From Gaiella sp. (GTDB lineage Bacteria; Actinomycetota; Thermoleophilia; Gaiellales; Gaiellaceae), in NCBI GenBank assembly GCA_027493885.1, contig JAOSJZ010000001.1:682001-746000 (forward strand): a stretch of 64,000 nt of DNA, written 5' to 3'. Shown here piece by piece: positions 7,445-16,190 of the stretch. The notes beneath the pieces were generated by a model. It made no database searches, had not been told where the DNA came from, and saw only the letters and a program-made list of their open reading frames with translations. The translations under genes and the position numbers were made by a program. Each line of letters begins with the position of its first letter. Within the stretch, counting starts at the first letter, position 1.

Positions 7445-8601
7445 CCGTCCTCGAGCACCGCGCCGGCGCGGATGAGCTCCGTCGCGGCATCGACCTTGCC
7501 CCAGACGTCCCAGAGCAGGAAGCCCCGCGGGCGCCCCTCCGCGTCGAGGTAGCAGACGACCCCCTTGCGGTAGGGCTCCACCCACTCGGCGGCGGTGTCG
7601 AGCCGGCTGTCGAGCTCGCCGACGGCCTCGTAGCCGAGCTCGAACAGGTCCGAGTAGAAGAACGGGAGGTGGTCGTAGGGCTCGTCTGCTCCCGCCATGT
7701 TGCGCCCGACCTGGCGTCCGTGGCTCTTCGCGTGGTCCTCGTGCTCCACGCGGAGGTCTCGACCGAGATCCCGGGCTGGAAACACCGCGACGTCGCCCGC
7801 CGCGAAGACGTCGTCGCGGCCGTCGACGCGGCCGCGGTCGTCGACGGGGATTCCGCCGTCGGCGGACAGGCCGGCGCTTGCGGCGAGCCCGTCGTTCGGG
7901 ACGATGCCGAGGCCCGCGACGACCACGTCGGCGTCGTAGGCCCCACCTCCCCGCGTCGTGACGCGGAAGCCCTCGTCGCTCCGCTCGACCGCCGCGACGA
8001 GCTCACCGGCGACGACGTCCACCCCCTTGCCGCGGAAGTGGTCGTTGAGGAACCCCGAGAGATCCGGCGGGAGGAGGCGGGCGCAGATGCCGTCCTCCGG
8101 GAAGACGATCGTCACCGCGCAACCGCTCTGCGCGGTTGCGGCCGCGAGCTCCGAGCCGATGAACCCCCCACCGACGACGAGCACGCGCGCCCCTTCGGTC
8201 GCGCGCTCGCGGAGGGCGCGGTAGTCGGCGAGGGCGCGGTAGTGGATCAGCCCTTCGGGCGCACCGGGCATCTCACGCGGACGCCCCCCCGTGGCGAGCA
8301 GCACCCGGTCGTATCCGTACGTGTCGCCCCGGTCGTCGGTCGCGGTGCGGGCCCCGAGGTCGAGCGAGACGACCGTGCGGCCGAGGTGGAGGTCGACGCC
8401 CTGCTCCTCCGTCCCCCGCCAGATCGAGCTCTCCTCCTTGCCGAGCCAGAGGCCCTTCGAGAGCGGCGGGCGCGCGTACGGCGGGTCGGGCTCGCTCCCG
8501 ACGAGCCCGATCGAGCCGTCCGGATCGACCGAGCGGATTCCCTTGCACGCGGCGTCGCCCGTCATGCCGCCGCCGACGATGAGGTACCGATAGTCAGCCA
8601 C
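7420..8601 (-). CDS. FAD-dependent NAD(P)H oxidoreductase (ferredoxin/rubredoxin reductase type)
   Basis: A 393-residue pyridine-nucleotide disulfide-type flavoprotein. The N-terminal FAD motif is YLIVGGGMTGDAA, followed by PPYARPPLSKG, the ATG-like LLATGGRPR, the NAD(P) dinucleotide motif VLVVGGGFIGSELA, and the second FAD contact DDVFAAGDVAVF. The C-terminal domain resembles reductases that feed electrons to ferredoxin, rubredoxin or Rieske proteins. Redox-active disulfide cysteines are absent. The start is GTG 8601 with GGAGGCGAC before it. It is divergent from an Fe-S-sensor regulator across a palindrome, which points to redox control. Confidence 0.9.
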   Translation of the reverse strand: MADYRYLIVGGGMTGDAACKGIRSVDPDGSIGLVGSEPDPPYARPPLSKGLWLGKEESSIWRGTEEQGVDLHLGRTVVSLDLGARTATDDRGDTYGYDRVLLATGGRPREMPGAPEGLIHYRALADYRALRERATEGARVLVVGGGFIGSELAAATAQSGCAVTIVFPEDGICARLLPPDLSGFLNDHFRGKGVDVVAGELVAAVERSDEGFRVTTRGGGAYDADVVVAGLGIVPNDGLAASAGLSADGGIPVDDRGRVDGRDDVFAAGDVAVFPARDLGRDLRVEHEDHAKSHGRQVGRNMAGADEPYDHLPFFYSDLFELGYEAVGELDSRLDTAAEWVEPYRKGVVCYLDAEGRPRGFLLWDVWGKVDAATELIRAGAVLEDGQLRGLVG

Positions 8602-8610
8602 GTCGCCTCC

Positions 8611-8640
8611 TTCTATAGATCGTAAGTAGGTATTATAGAA
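8611..8640. promoter_or_regulatory. palindromic operator/promoter between reductase and SufR-like regulator
   Basis: An AT-rich island in GC-rich DNA. TTCTATA (8611-8617) is repeated inverted as TATAGAA (8634-8640) with 16 nt between. On the minus strand it contains a perfect TATAAT (8637-8632) suited to the reductase gene. Its place between a regulator and its divergent neighbour is typical of an autoregulatory operator. Confidence 0.65.
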
Positions 8641-8648
8641 GAACTCAC

Positions 8649-9329
8649 GTGGACGTGCTCCAGGCAATCGGCGACCCTGACCTGCGCGCGACGCTCCGGT
8701 TCGTCCGCGGTGCCCGGCGGGCCGTGAGCATCGGCGAGGTCGCGCGGGCGGACGGCGTCCACCGCAACGTCGCGCGGCGGCGGCTCGAGCGGCTCGCGGA
8801 GGCCGGGCTCGTCGTCCCCGACTTCGAACGGCGTACCGGACGGAGCGGCCCGGGAGCTGGCAGGCCGGCCAAGGTCTACTCCCCCGCCCCCGAGACGGAG
8901 GCGATCGAGTTCCCCGGACGCCGCTACCCGGAGCTCGTCGGACTGCTCGTCGACGCGCTGCCGCGCCGGCGCCTCTCCGACCTCGGTGCCCGCTTCGGGA
9001 CCGCGCTCGCACAGGCGGCCGGGGTCGAGCCGCAGAGCGACCGGCGGGCGGGCCTCGAGCGGATGTGCGAGGCCGTCAGCGGTCTCGGCTTCCACGCACG
9101 CCTCGAACGCCTCGACGACGTGACCGCGGAGATCGTCACGCCGACATGCCCGTTGCGCCCGCTCGTCGTGGCGAATCCCGCTGCGGCCGAGCTCGACCAC
9201 GGGCTCTGGCGCGGCCTGGTCGCGGCGGCGCTCGACGGCGTCGAGGACACGGACGTCGGCTGCGACACGCACGAGTGCCTCGAGCCCTGCTCGTCGTGCC
9301 GTATCGTCGTCTCGCTCGGCGGAGACTGA
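8649..9329 (+). CDS. winged-helix regulator with C-terminal Fe-S-type cysteine cluster (SufR-like)
   Basis: A 226-residue regulator. The N-terminal winged helix covers about residues 1-80 (SIGEVARADGVHRNVARRRLERL as recognition region, wing ending GAGRPAKVYSPAP). The C-terminal domain has cysteines 140, 167 (TPTCPLRP), 205, 210, 214 and 217 (GCDTHECLEPCSSC), an arrangement like the SufR family, whose [Fe-S] cluster controls DNA binding. The start is GTG 8649. It likely senses iron-sulfur or redox state and controls itself and the divergent flavoprotein; the target set is inferred. No suf operon lies within the window. Confidence 0.85.
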   Translation: MDVLQAIGDPDLRATLRFVRGARRAVSIGEVARADGVHRNVARRRLERLAEAGLVVPDFERRTGRSGPGAGRPAKVYSPAPETEAIEFPGRRYPELVGLLVDALPRRRLSDLGARFGTALAQAAGVEPQSDRRAGLERMCEAVSGLGFHARLERLDDVTAEIVTPTCPLRPLVVANPAAAELDHGLWRGLVAAALDGVEDTDVGCDTHECLEPCSSCRIVVSLGGD

Positions 9330-9502
9330 GGGCGCCGCCCGAGCAGGGGGCTCCGCGCCCTCGCCGGGAAGACGCGCCTACGATCGAGCCCAGGGACATG
9401 GTGCGCCACGCCCTGGAGCGCGCCGAGCGCGTGCGACGCGGAGCGCGGCAGCGGTGCGGCGGCCTCGCCGAGACACCTGTCCACGCGCCCCGGGATGCGT
9501 CG

Positions 9503-9667
9503 TCAGTCGGCCTTGCCGATCAGGTAGTGCCACGGACGCCACCAGCGCGTGAGACCGGCGTGGTCGCTGCCCCTCTCCCGGGCGACCGCGAGGACGTCCT
9601 TGTGGCTCGGCTGCCCGAGCCGCTCGTGCGTCCAGACGACGACGGCGTCGTTCCCGTCGAAGCGCAT
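9503..9667 (-). CDS. short hypothetical protein
   Basis: A possible 54-residue protein beginning MRFDGNDAVVVWTHERLG and ending TRWWRPWHYLIGKAD. The Trp-rich C-terminus and regular alternation look protein-like, but I recognise no family. The open frame extends upstream to 9775, so the start is uncertain. A CCCCGC-GTTT-GCGGGG hairpin lies at 9672-9687, just before ATG 9667. The stretch 9330-9502 beside it holds nothing I can identify. Confidence 0.4.
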   Translation of the reverse strand: MRFDGNDAVVVWTHERLGQPSHKDVLAVARERGSDHAGLTRWWRPWHYLIGKAD

Positions 9668-9785
9668 CCAGCCCCGCGTTTGCGGGGAGGGACGCCGGCG
9701 CGGTGGTGGTGGCTCCCGAGCCGCTCGTTCGTACGGGAGACCGCACCGTTTTCCCGCGTCCAGGCGGTGCGGCAATGGGCCCCGG

Positions 9786-11147
9786 CTACGGCCGGCGATG
9801 CGCGTGCGCGCCGCGCGGCCGCGGCTTCCGCGGGGGCGGTTCGGGAGCCGGGCGCAAGCGCACGGCGCCGGCGTGCAGGAGGATCGCCGCCGCGGTGAGC
9901 ACCGCGGCCGCCCCGAGCGCGATCGCCGCGCCGGTGAGGTCTTCGAGGAGATTCGAGTCGACGAGCATCAGGACGGCGAGCACCCCCATGAGCATGCCGC
10001 CGGCGAGCTTGAGCACACGGCCGTGTAGCTCCTCGAGGCGGCCGATCCGCATCACCGCGAGCGCGGCGAGGAGGATCGCGAGCTCGTCGATCAGGAAGAC
10101 GACGAGGTACGCGGCGAGGAGGAACGCGTATTCCGACGTGGCGACCTCCTGCTCGGCGAGCAGGTTCGTCCAGACGACGGGAAAGCCGACCGTGCACGGG
10201 AGCTCGAGCAGCGAGACGCCGGCCGCCAGCGCCATGCTCGTCGCGACGACGAGCGGCAGAGCGCGGCTCTCGAGCGCGACCGAGCGGGCGCCGCGCGCGA
10301 TGCGCGGCTTGAGCCGGTCGGGGATCGTGAGCGACACCCCGCGTCCGAGCCGGACGTAGTCCTTGACGTTCACGATCGCGAAGGCGAGCGCGAACGTCGC
10401 GACGCCGACGCGGATCCACCACGCGTAGTCGACCACCGTGAAGGCGCTGAACAGGCCGACGAGGAAGAGCCCGTAGACGAGGGCCGCGGTGAGGAGGTAG
10501 GAGCCCCCGATCAGGGCCAGCCGCTGCCTGGAGCCGGTGCGAAGGATCATCGCGACCAGCACCGTCAGCACCCAGAGCGAGCAGGGGTTGAACCCGTCGA
10601 CGAACGCGATCAGCAAGGTCGCCCAGATCAGCGAGTCGCCGCCCACGTCGTGGGAGCCGAGGACGGGCACCTCGATCACCGTCCCGCCGGTGTCCGGCCT
10701 CTCCGTCGCCGGCACCACCGGCAGCTCGCTCCCGCGCACGACCGCACCGGCAACGTCCGGACAGCCGCCCGCCGCGCAGCGTTCGACGGCCGCCGCGATC
10801 GCCTCCCTGGAGGCCGGGCTGTCGCCGACCCACATCCCGCCGGCGACGAAGACGGTCGGGACGCCCTCGGGCTCGGACCCGTGCGCGGCCGCGACGCGCC
10901 GGTAGAGCTCCCGGCTCTCCTCGTCGTACCAGACCTCGTACGCCGCGAGCTCCACGCCGGGCCGGGTCGCGAGCTCGTCGAGGAAGGGACGCAGCGCCGC
11001 GCAGTGGGGGCAGCCGCTGCCCCAGAAGAGGTAGACCGTGACGCCGGGCTGCTCGGTTACCGTCCCCGTCTGCGGCGCGGCGGGAAGCGCGAGGACGGCC
11101 GCGGCGAGCGCGGCCACGACGAGGGCACGTGCGGCCCTGGCCGCCAT
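9786..11147 (-). CDS. thioredoxin-CcdA fusion (membrane thiol-disulfide transporter)
   Basis: A 453-residue protein. A signal peptide (about 1-26) leads an extracytoplasmic thioredoxin-like domain with active site FWGSGCPHCAALRPF (Cys46, Cys49). A DsbD/CcdA-type membrane domain starts near residue 165. It carries the paired membrane cysteines in FVDGFNPCSLWVL and SLLELPCTVGFP. Known CcdA proteins pass electrons from cytoplasmic thioredoxin outward, so this fusion could deliver reductant directly to its own outer domain. In DsbD the thioredoxin domain is C-terminal; here it is N-terminal. The start ATG 11147 follows GTGACC; GTG 11153 is possible. Confidence 0.9.
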   Translation of the reverse strand: MAARAARALVVAALAAAVLALPAAPQTGTVTEQPGVTVYLFWGSGCPHCAALRPFLDELATRPGVELAAYEVWYDEESRELYRRVAAAHGSEPEGVPTVFVAGGMWVGDSPASREAIAAAVERCAAGGCPDVAGAVVRGSELPVVPATERPDTGGTVIEVPVLGSHDVGGDSLIWATLLIAFVDGFNPCSLWVLTVLVAMILRTGSRQRLALIGGSYLLTAALVYGLFLVGLFSAFTVVDYAWWIRVGVATFALAFAIVNVKDYVRLGRGVSLTIPDRLKPRIARGARSVALESRALPLVVATSMALAAGVSLLELPCTVGFPVVWTNLLAEQEVATSEYAFLLAAYLVVFLIDELAILLAALAVMRIGRLEELHGRVLKLAGGMLMGVLAVLMLVDSNLLEDLTGAAIALGAAAVLTAAAILLHAGAVRLRPAPEPPPRKPRPRGAHAHRRP

Positions 11148-11294
11148 GGTCACCCCGACAATGCGGCCGTGACCCGGGCGGCGCATCCGGTGATACCGGG
11201 ATCGGCGCTCCGGGTTTCACCTGATCCTGTACGAGCGGACGCGCGTCGTGACGGCCAGATCCGCAAGCAGAACACGCACGCCGAGATCCGCGCT

Positions 11295-11543
11295 CTAGGC
11301 CGGGAAGCGCGTCGAAACGAGGTACGGGCGGACGTCGTCGCCTGCGAGCTCGAAGCGGGTCCGCCGGTCGCCGGCGAACGCCTGTCGATGGTCGGCCTCG
11401 CTACGGAGGATCCGCGACGGGATTCCTTCCGGAAACGCGGCACACGTTGTGCCGGTCTCTGACTTGTGGACGCAGAAGACGCACTGCGAGACGGTGAAGT
11501 CGCCGTCGCGCCACAGCAGCCGTTCACCGATCGTGCTCGTCAC
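11295..11543 (-). CDS. small cysteine-motif protein of unknown function
   Basis: An 82-residue protein with CVFCVHKSETGTTCAAFP followed by GIPSRILRSEADHRQAFAGD and a terminal RFELAGDD. The C-x2-C...C spacing and the AFPxGIP...DHR...GD pattern resemble a widespread small uncharacterised bacterial family, probably metal-binding. I do not assign a function. The start ATG 11543 begins MTSTIGERLLWRDGDFTVSQ. It is transcribed in the same direction as the beta-helix gene upstream (gap 72 nt). Confidence 0.7.
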   Translation of the reverse strand: MTSTIGERLLWRDGDFTVSQCVFCVHKSETGTTCAAFPEGIPSRILRSEADHRQAFAGDRRTRFELAGDDVRPYLVSTRFPA

Positions 11544-11615
11544 GTGACGATCTCTCGTCGGCGTAGTCCGGCTGCACCTGCGCGTCGTGTCAGAGACCTC
11601 TCGACGGCACCGGTG

Positions 11616-12914
11616 TCAGCCGCGCCGGTACTCGAGCGCGCCCACGTCCGGCCGGCCGATCCTCCGACGTCCCGTCGCGTCGGCCGTCGGCGCGTACCGG
11701 CGCGAAGCGGCGTCGACGACCGCCGAGTCACGCCGGGGCCGGCCGCGGCCGTCGAGGCCGGCAGGACCGACGCGATCCGACGGAGCGCACCCCGTGCCGT
11801 CGAGCACGACGTTGTGCGCGAAAAGGCGTGCCGCGCTGCAGATGTGCGCGCGCTTCTCCAGGAGCGCGATCACGTTGTTCGCGACGATCGGCCGCTTGCG
11901 GCGCAGCACGCTGCCGTACTTCGAGCTCATCCGGATCGAGCCCGCGTAGCCGTCACGCCGCCGGGTGCCCGTCAGGATCGTGTTGTTCACGACCCTCGCG
12001 TAGTGCGGAAGCCGCTTCGAGGCGGCGCTGCCGACGATGATCGCCATCCGCGCCCGGTATCCGGGAACCCGTGGGTCCGTGCCGACGAAGACGTTGTTCA
12101 CGATCGTCGCGTGGTCGACGGAGTTCGTGAGGTAGAGCTGCGCCCCACCGTCGCGGTACACCCCGAAGCGGTTGCGCTCCACGGTCAGGCGGCGCCCGGC
12201 GAAGAGCTGCACGAGGTCCTGGTGCCCGCAGCGGTGCCGGCTCAGCCCGCGGCACGGGAGCGCCCGGTCGAAGCGGTTCCGCCGGATGACGAGGTCGGAG
12301 CCGAACCGGCCGTGCACGAAGTCGCAGCCTCGGCAGTCGTGGAACCGGCTGTCCTCGATCAGCACGCGGTGCGACCAGCGCCACAGCAGGACGCACCGTG
12401 CGAAGCGCCGGGAGCGGTCGCCGCAGTGGGAGAAGTCGCTGCGCCGGATCGTGACGCCGCGCGAGTCGGGGATGCGCACGGTTGCCGAGAAGCGGGTGCC
12501 CTTCGCGGTCACGACCAGGTCGTGCAGGACGACGCCGCGCGACCCACGGACGTCGACGAGCGCGTCGCCGCCGATCGGCCCGATGGTGACGTTCCCGAGC
12601 GACACGTTCCGCGCCCCCTCGAAGTCGACGCGCTCGATCCGCGCGCCACGCGTCCCGACGATCCGCAGCCTCCGGTCGGAGCGCCAGCGGACGACGAGGC
12701 GCCGGTAGAGACGCGGCCGGAGCACGATCGTCCCACCCGTGCTCCGCAGGGCGCGCGCGGCCATGTCGAACTCCACCTCGCCACCCACCCGGACGGTCGC
12801 CTGGCGCGCTCCGGCCCTGGTCGACGCGCCTGCCTCGCCGGCCTGCACGAGCGCGACGGCGGCGGCGAGCGCGACTGCCGCTGTCGCGGCCCGGGCCACC
12901 GACCACGGGAACAT
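11616..12914 (-). CDS. secreted right-handed parallel beta-helix protein
   Basis: A 432-residue exported protein. A signal peptide covers about residues 1-30 (ending GEAGAST). The rest consists of repeating coils with short beta-strands ending in Val/Ile/Asn ladders, such as IERVDFEGARNVSLGNVTIG, VLIEDSRFHDC, LVIRRNRFDR and LTVERNRFGVY, the pectate-lyase-like fold. It ends with DVGALEYRRG, a common closing motif of such proteins. It may act on or bind polysaccharide, but no catalytic set is identified. A -10-like TAGGCT lies at 12927-12922, seven nt before ATG 12914, suggesting a leaderless message. Confidence 0.82.
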   Translation of the reverse strand: MFPWSVARAATAAVALAAAVALVQAGEAGASTRAGARQATVRVGGEVEFDMAARALRSTGGTIVLRPRLYRRLVVRWRSDRRLRIVGTRGARIERVDFEGARNVSLGNVTIGPIGGDALVDVRGSRGVVLHDLVVTAKGTRFSATVRIPDSRGVTIRRSDFSHCGDRSRRFARCVLLWRWSHRVLIEDSRFHDCRGCDFVHGRFGSDLVIRRNRFDRALPCRGLSRHRCGHQDLVQLFAGRRLTVERNRFGVYRDGGAQLYLTNSVDHATIVNNVFVGTDPRVPGYRARMAIIVGSAASKRLPHYARVVNNTILTGTRRRDGYAGSIRMSSKYGSVLRRKRPIVANNVIALLEKRAHICSAARLFAHNVVLDGTGCAPSDRVGPAGLDGRGRPRRDSAVVDAASRRYAPTADATGRRRIGRPDVGALEYRRG

Positions 12915-12954
12915 CGGCTCGAGCCTAGCCCACGCTCGCGCCGCGCCGCGCGCA

Positions 12955-13106
12955 TGCGGTTGTCCGGGAGGCGAGGGACGCAGGCGTCTGGGTGTTCGGC
13001 GGGGGGCTGGCCGAGGACGTGGCTCCCGTGATGGTGGCCGGTGACGGGACGATCACCACGGCAGGAGATCCGCGAGTTCATGCCCGACCCAGCGGTTGGC
13101 AACTGA
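12955..13106 (+). pseudogene. YCII-family protein remnant with internal deletion
   Basis: One frame reads VREARDAGVWVFGGGLAEDVAPVM, typical of the middle of YCII-related proteins. After TITTA the frame changes directly to the family C-terminal end RQEIREFMPDPAVGN and a stop at 13104-13106. The N-terminal third and the segment between these pieces are gone. No intact start exists. The remaining DNA between 12915 and 13183 shows nothing else. Confidence 0.65.
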
Positions 13107-13183
13107 TCGAGGCCCCACCTGGCTCGGTCCGGGCGGGCTCGCCCGGAAGACCGGCGGGGAGTCCGGCGACGAGGCTCGGCTCG

Positions 13184-15802
13184 TCACGTCGCGGAGACGA
13201 TCTCGATGAACCCGCCGGTTCCGTTCACGCGGATCCGCTGCCCGTCCTGGATCAGCTGCGTGGCGCGTTCTACCCCGACGACGGCCGGCAGGCCGTATTC
13301 CCGAGCGATCACCGCGCCGTGGGTCATCAGGCCTCCCACCTCCGTCACCATGCCCTTGATCGAGACGAACAGGGGCGTCCAGCTGGGGTCCGTGTAGGCG
13401 GTGACCAGGATGTCGCCCGTTTCGAGATCGGCCTCCGTCAGGTCGAGGATGACGCGGGCCCGCCCCTCGATTGTCCCGGCGGAAACGGGTAGGCCGACGA
13501 GCGCGCCGGCCGGGACGTCGTCGCGTCGGTACTCACCGGCGATGACTTCGCCATCCGAGGTGAGCACCCGGGGCGGGGTGAGCGCCTGATACGACCGGAA
13601 CGCGTCCTTGCGCTGGCGGATGAGTTGGTCATCCACCTGGTTCGTCCGCACGACGTCGTGGAGCTCCTGCAGCGTGAGGTAGAAGATGTCCTCGCTCTCA
13701 CGCAGCACGTGGGCCCGCACGAGACGCTCGGCCTCTTCCAGCAAGGCCAGCTTGTAGACGAAGTAGCGGCTCACCATGCCGTACTTCGGATACTCCCGAT
13801 AGCCGATGAAGGTCCGGACCCGGTCGATCATCTGCTCGACCTCGTCGGCCCTCTGCTCCCCGTCCGGAAGAGCGCGCAACCGCTCGAGCACGTCCTGTTC
13901 CATCGCCGACGCCTCCTGCCGGCCTTGCTCGAAGCGCCGCTCTGCCTCCCCCGGCTCGAAGCGCTCGACGTTGCCGAGGATCATGGGCACGAGCGTGGCG
14001 GGGCGCTCGCTCCACCGCGGCCTCGTGACGTCGATCTCGCCGACGCAGCGCATGCCGTACGTGTCCAGCCAGGCCCGGATCGCAGCTCGCGCCTCCGGCC
14101 CGCCCGCGACGTTGTCCAGCTCGTCCAGGAAGCTCGGGCTCTCCCGGGCCCCCTCGTTCTCGACCCGTTGCAGAAAGGCAACGACCTCCGGATGCGGGCG
14201 GATCACGTCCGCGACGTCGAGGAGCGCCAGCCCCATCTCCGACGTGACGTTCGTGGGCACGCACCGCGTGAGCGTGTCGGCCACGTTCTTCGCGCCCAGC
14301 CACGTCTCCAGGTTCTCGTTCAGCCACGCGGTCGCGTCCATCGCCGACAGGAACACCTGATGGCTTCGCGGATCGAAGAGGATCCGCTGTAGCTCGGGGA
14401 TGTCCGCCAGGATGAGGTCGAGGAGCGCCTCCCCGGACTTGCCCTCGAGATCGCGCTTCAGGGCGGCGATGGAAGCCCGGTTGTGCTCGATGAGCTCCGT
14501 GACGATGGCCGGATCGGTTTCGAGCGGTGGTGGCGCGTCGCCCGGCGGCGGTCCGCCGGGGCTCTCGTCCGGGGGCGGCGGGAGGAAGTCGCCGCGGTCG
14601 AGGATGGTCTGCAGCGCGTCCCCGAGCAGCGGATCGGATCTCCGGAGCACCTCCAGGAGGCCTGCGCGGGTCGCCGGCGAGGCCAGGCTCTGGGTGACGT
14701 CGACGAACAGGCGCCCGCCGGCCTCGGCCATGGGCCGGGGGGTCGTCAGCTGCCACAGGGAGAGCCCGAGGGGCTTCATGGCGTCGGTCATCATCTGCTG
14801 GTGACCGACGGAGACGTAGACGTGGTTCTCTCGGTCGCCGGCCGCGGGGATGGGGAAGAGCGCCGTGATCGGTCGGCTCTGGACGATCTGGAAGTCACCG
14901 TCGGCCAGGCACCATTCGATGTCCTGGGGGAGGCTGAAATGCGCCTCGATCTGCCGGCCCAGCTGCGCTAGCCGCACGGCCTGCGCATCCGTCAGCGCCG
15001 GCTGCTCCTGCCGGTCCGGCTCGATCGCCCGTTCCTGCGTCCCGCCCGACGGTGAGGCCTGGATGGCGAGCCGCTTGGTGGCGACCGCCCTGGCGACGAC
15101 CTCGCCGTCTCGCACCTCGAAGACGTCCGCGTTCACCAGGCCGGAGACCAGGGCCTCGCCAAGACCGAAGCTGGCCTCCACGGAGGCCACCTTCCGGTTG
15201 CCTGTGAGGGGGTCGGCCGTGAACAGGATGCCGGCCGCCTGCGGGGAGACCATCTGCTGCACCACCACGGCCATCTGGGCCTTCCCGTGGTCGATGCCGT
15301 TCCGTAGACGGTAGGTCACGGCCCGCTCTGCGAAGAGCGAGGCCCAGCACCGCCTGACGTGCTGGAGGATCGCCGCCGGGCCGACGACGTTCAGGTACGT
15401 GTCCTGCTGGCCCGCGAAGGAGGCCGTCGGCAAGTCCTCCGCCGTCGCGCTGGATCGGACGGCGTACGCAGCCTGCTCGCCGAGCCGTGCGAGCGGGCGG
15501 GTGATCGCCGCCGCCAGCTCGTCGGGGATCGCGATCCCTTCCAGTGTCCGGCGGAGCTCCCCACCGAGCGTACGGATCGCCTCCCGGTCGTCCGGCTCGA
15601 GGCGTGACAGCCGATCGAGCCGATCCTCGATCGACGGCGCGTCCTCCATGATTCGCCGGAAGGCGTCCGTCGTCACGCAATAGCCAGCCGGCACGCGGAT
15701 GCCCTCGATCCGCGAGAGCTCTCCCAGGTTCGCGGCCTTGCCGCCGACGAGTGCGACCTGTGTCCGGTCGACCTCCCGGAGACCAAGAACGTACTTGCCC
15801 AT
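13184..15802 (-). CDS. rph: rifampicin phosphotransferase (rifampin-inactivating dikinase)
   Basis: An 872-residue three-domain enzyme of the PEP-synthase/dikinase fold that transfers the beta-phosphate of ATP to rifamycins. The ATP-grasp domain (about 1-315) begins YVLGLREVDRTQVALVGGKA and contains AVRSSATAEDLP and FAGQQDTYLNVVG. The large antibiotic-binding domain contains VGHQQMMTDAMKPLGLS and IGYREYPKYGMVSRYFVYK. The swivelling domain has the phospho-carrier His828 in GGLMTHGAVIAREYGLPAV. These segments follow Listeria Rph closely as I recall it, over the full length. ATG 15802 has GGAGGGGAAGG upstream. It stands alone, with no rifamycin biosynthesis genes nearby. Confidence 0.9.
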   Translation of the reverse strand: MGKYVLGLREVDRTQVALVGGKAANLGELSRIEGIRVPAGYCVTTDAFRRIMEDAPSIEDRLDRLSRLEPDDREAIRTLGGELRRTLEGIAIPDELAAAITRPLARLGEQAAYAVRSSATAEDLPTASFAGQQDTYLNVVGPAAILQHVRRCWASLFAERAVTYRLRNGIDHGKAQMAVVVQQMVSPQAAGILFTADPLTGNRKVASVEASFGLGEALVSGLVNADVFEVRDGEVVARAVATKRLAIQASPSGGTQERAIEPDRQEQPALTDAQAVRLAQLGRQIEAHFSLPQDIEWCLADGDFQIVQSRPITALFPIPAAGDRENHVYVSVGHQQMMTDAMKPLGLSLWQLTTPRPMAEAGGRLFVDVTQSLASPATRAGLLEVLRRSDPLLGDALQTILDRGDFLPPPPDESPGGPPPGDAPPPLETDPAIVTELIEHNRASIAALKRDLEGKSGEALLDLILADIPELQRILFDPRSHQVFLSAMDATAWLNENLETWLGAKNVADTLTRCVPTNVTSEMGLALLDVADVIRPHPEVVAFLQRVENEGARESPSFLDELDNVAGGPEARAAIRAWLDTYGMRCVGEIDVTRPRWSERPATLVPMILGNVERFEPGEAERRFEQGRQEASAMEQDVLERLRALPDGEQRADEVEQMIDRVRTFIGYREYPKYGMVSRYFVYKLALLEEAERLVRAHVLRESEDIFYLTLQELHDVVRTNQVDDQLIRQRKDAFRSYQALTPPRVLTSDGEVIAGEYRRDDVPAGALVGLPVSAGTIEGRARVILDLTEADLETGDILVTAYTDPSWTPLFVSIKGMVTEVGGLMTHGAVIAREYGLPAVVGVERATQLIQDGQRIRVNGTGGFIEIVSAT

Positions 15803-15950
15803 CCGTTCACCTTCCCCTCCAGCCCCGTCGGGCATCAGGTGCCGGTCACTTCTACATGCCCTGCCCGCGTGGGGTCATAGGGTGCCGCTCGGTTCGCGTC
15901 ACCGACACCAGGCTGCTCCGAGTCCCGGACATCACGTAGCCGTCACGGCA

Positions 15951-15977
15951 AACGAGAACCCCCGTCTCCGGGGCTCG
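15951..15977 (-). terminator. terminator downstream of tRNA-Gly
   Basis: On the minus strand an AGCCCCG-GAGA-CGGGGGT hairpin is followed by TCTCGTTTG. It lies 17-40 nt beyond the 3' end of the tRNA. Confidence 0.55.
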
Positions 15978-15993
15978 AGAGGGAGGAAGAAGA

Positions 15994-16067
15994 AGCGGAT
16001 GAAGGGACTCGAACCCTCGACCTTCTGCATGGCAAGCAGACGCTCTAGCCAACTGAGCTACATCCGC
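15994..16067 (-). tRNA. tRNA-Gly(GCC)
   Basis: A full cloverleaf on the minus strand. The acceptor stem is GCGGATG with CATCCGC, the D-arm AGCTCAGTTGGCTAGAGC, the anticodon stem TCTGC/GCAGA with loop TTGCCAT (anticodon GCC), and the T-arm has GGTTCGAGTCC. No CCA is encoded. Intron and variable-arm insertions are absent. Confidence 0.95.
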
Positions 16068-16190
16068 GAGAGGTCGTAGGGTAGCAAGCCCTCCGCGCGG
16101 CCCCGAGGCGGCGGAGAGCGCCGGGGCGTCCGCCCCAGCGTCTCCTCTCTGTCCGTCGCCGTGCGGCGAGGCGCCGGAAGGATGCGTACG

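Noticed and set aside
11448-11600. Inverted pair GGTCTCTGAC (11455-11464) and GTCAGAGACC (11587-11596)
   Set aside because: The first copy is coding sequence for KSETG in the small cysteine protein. Ten bases could match by chance and no element boundary is seen.
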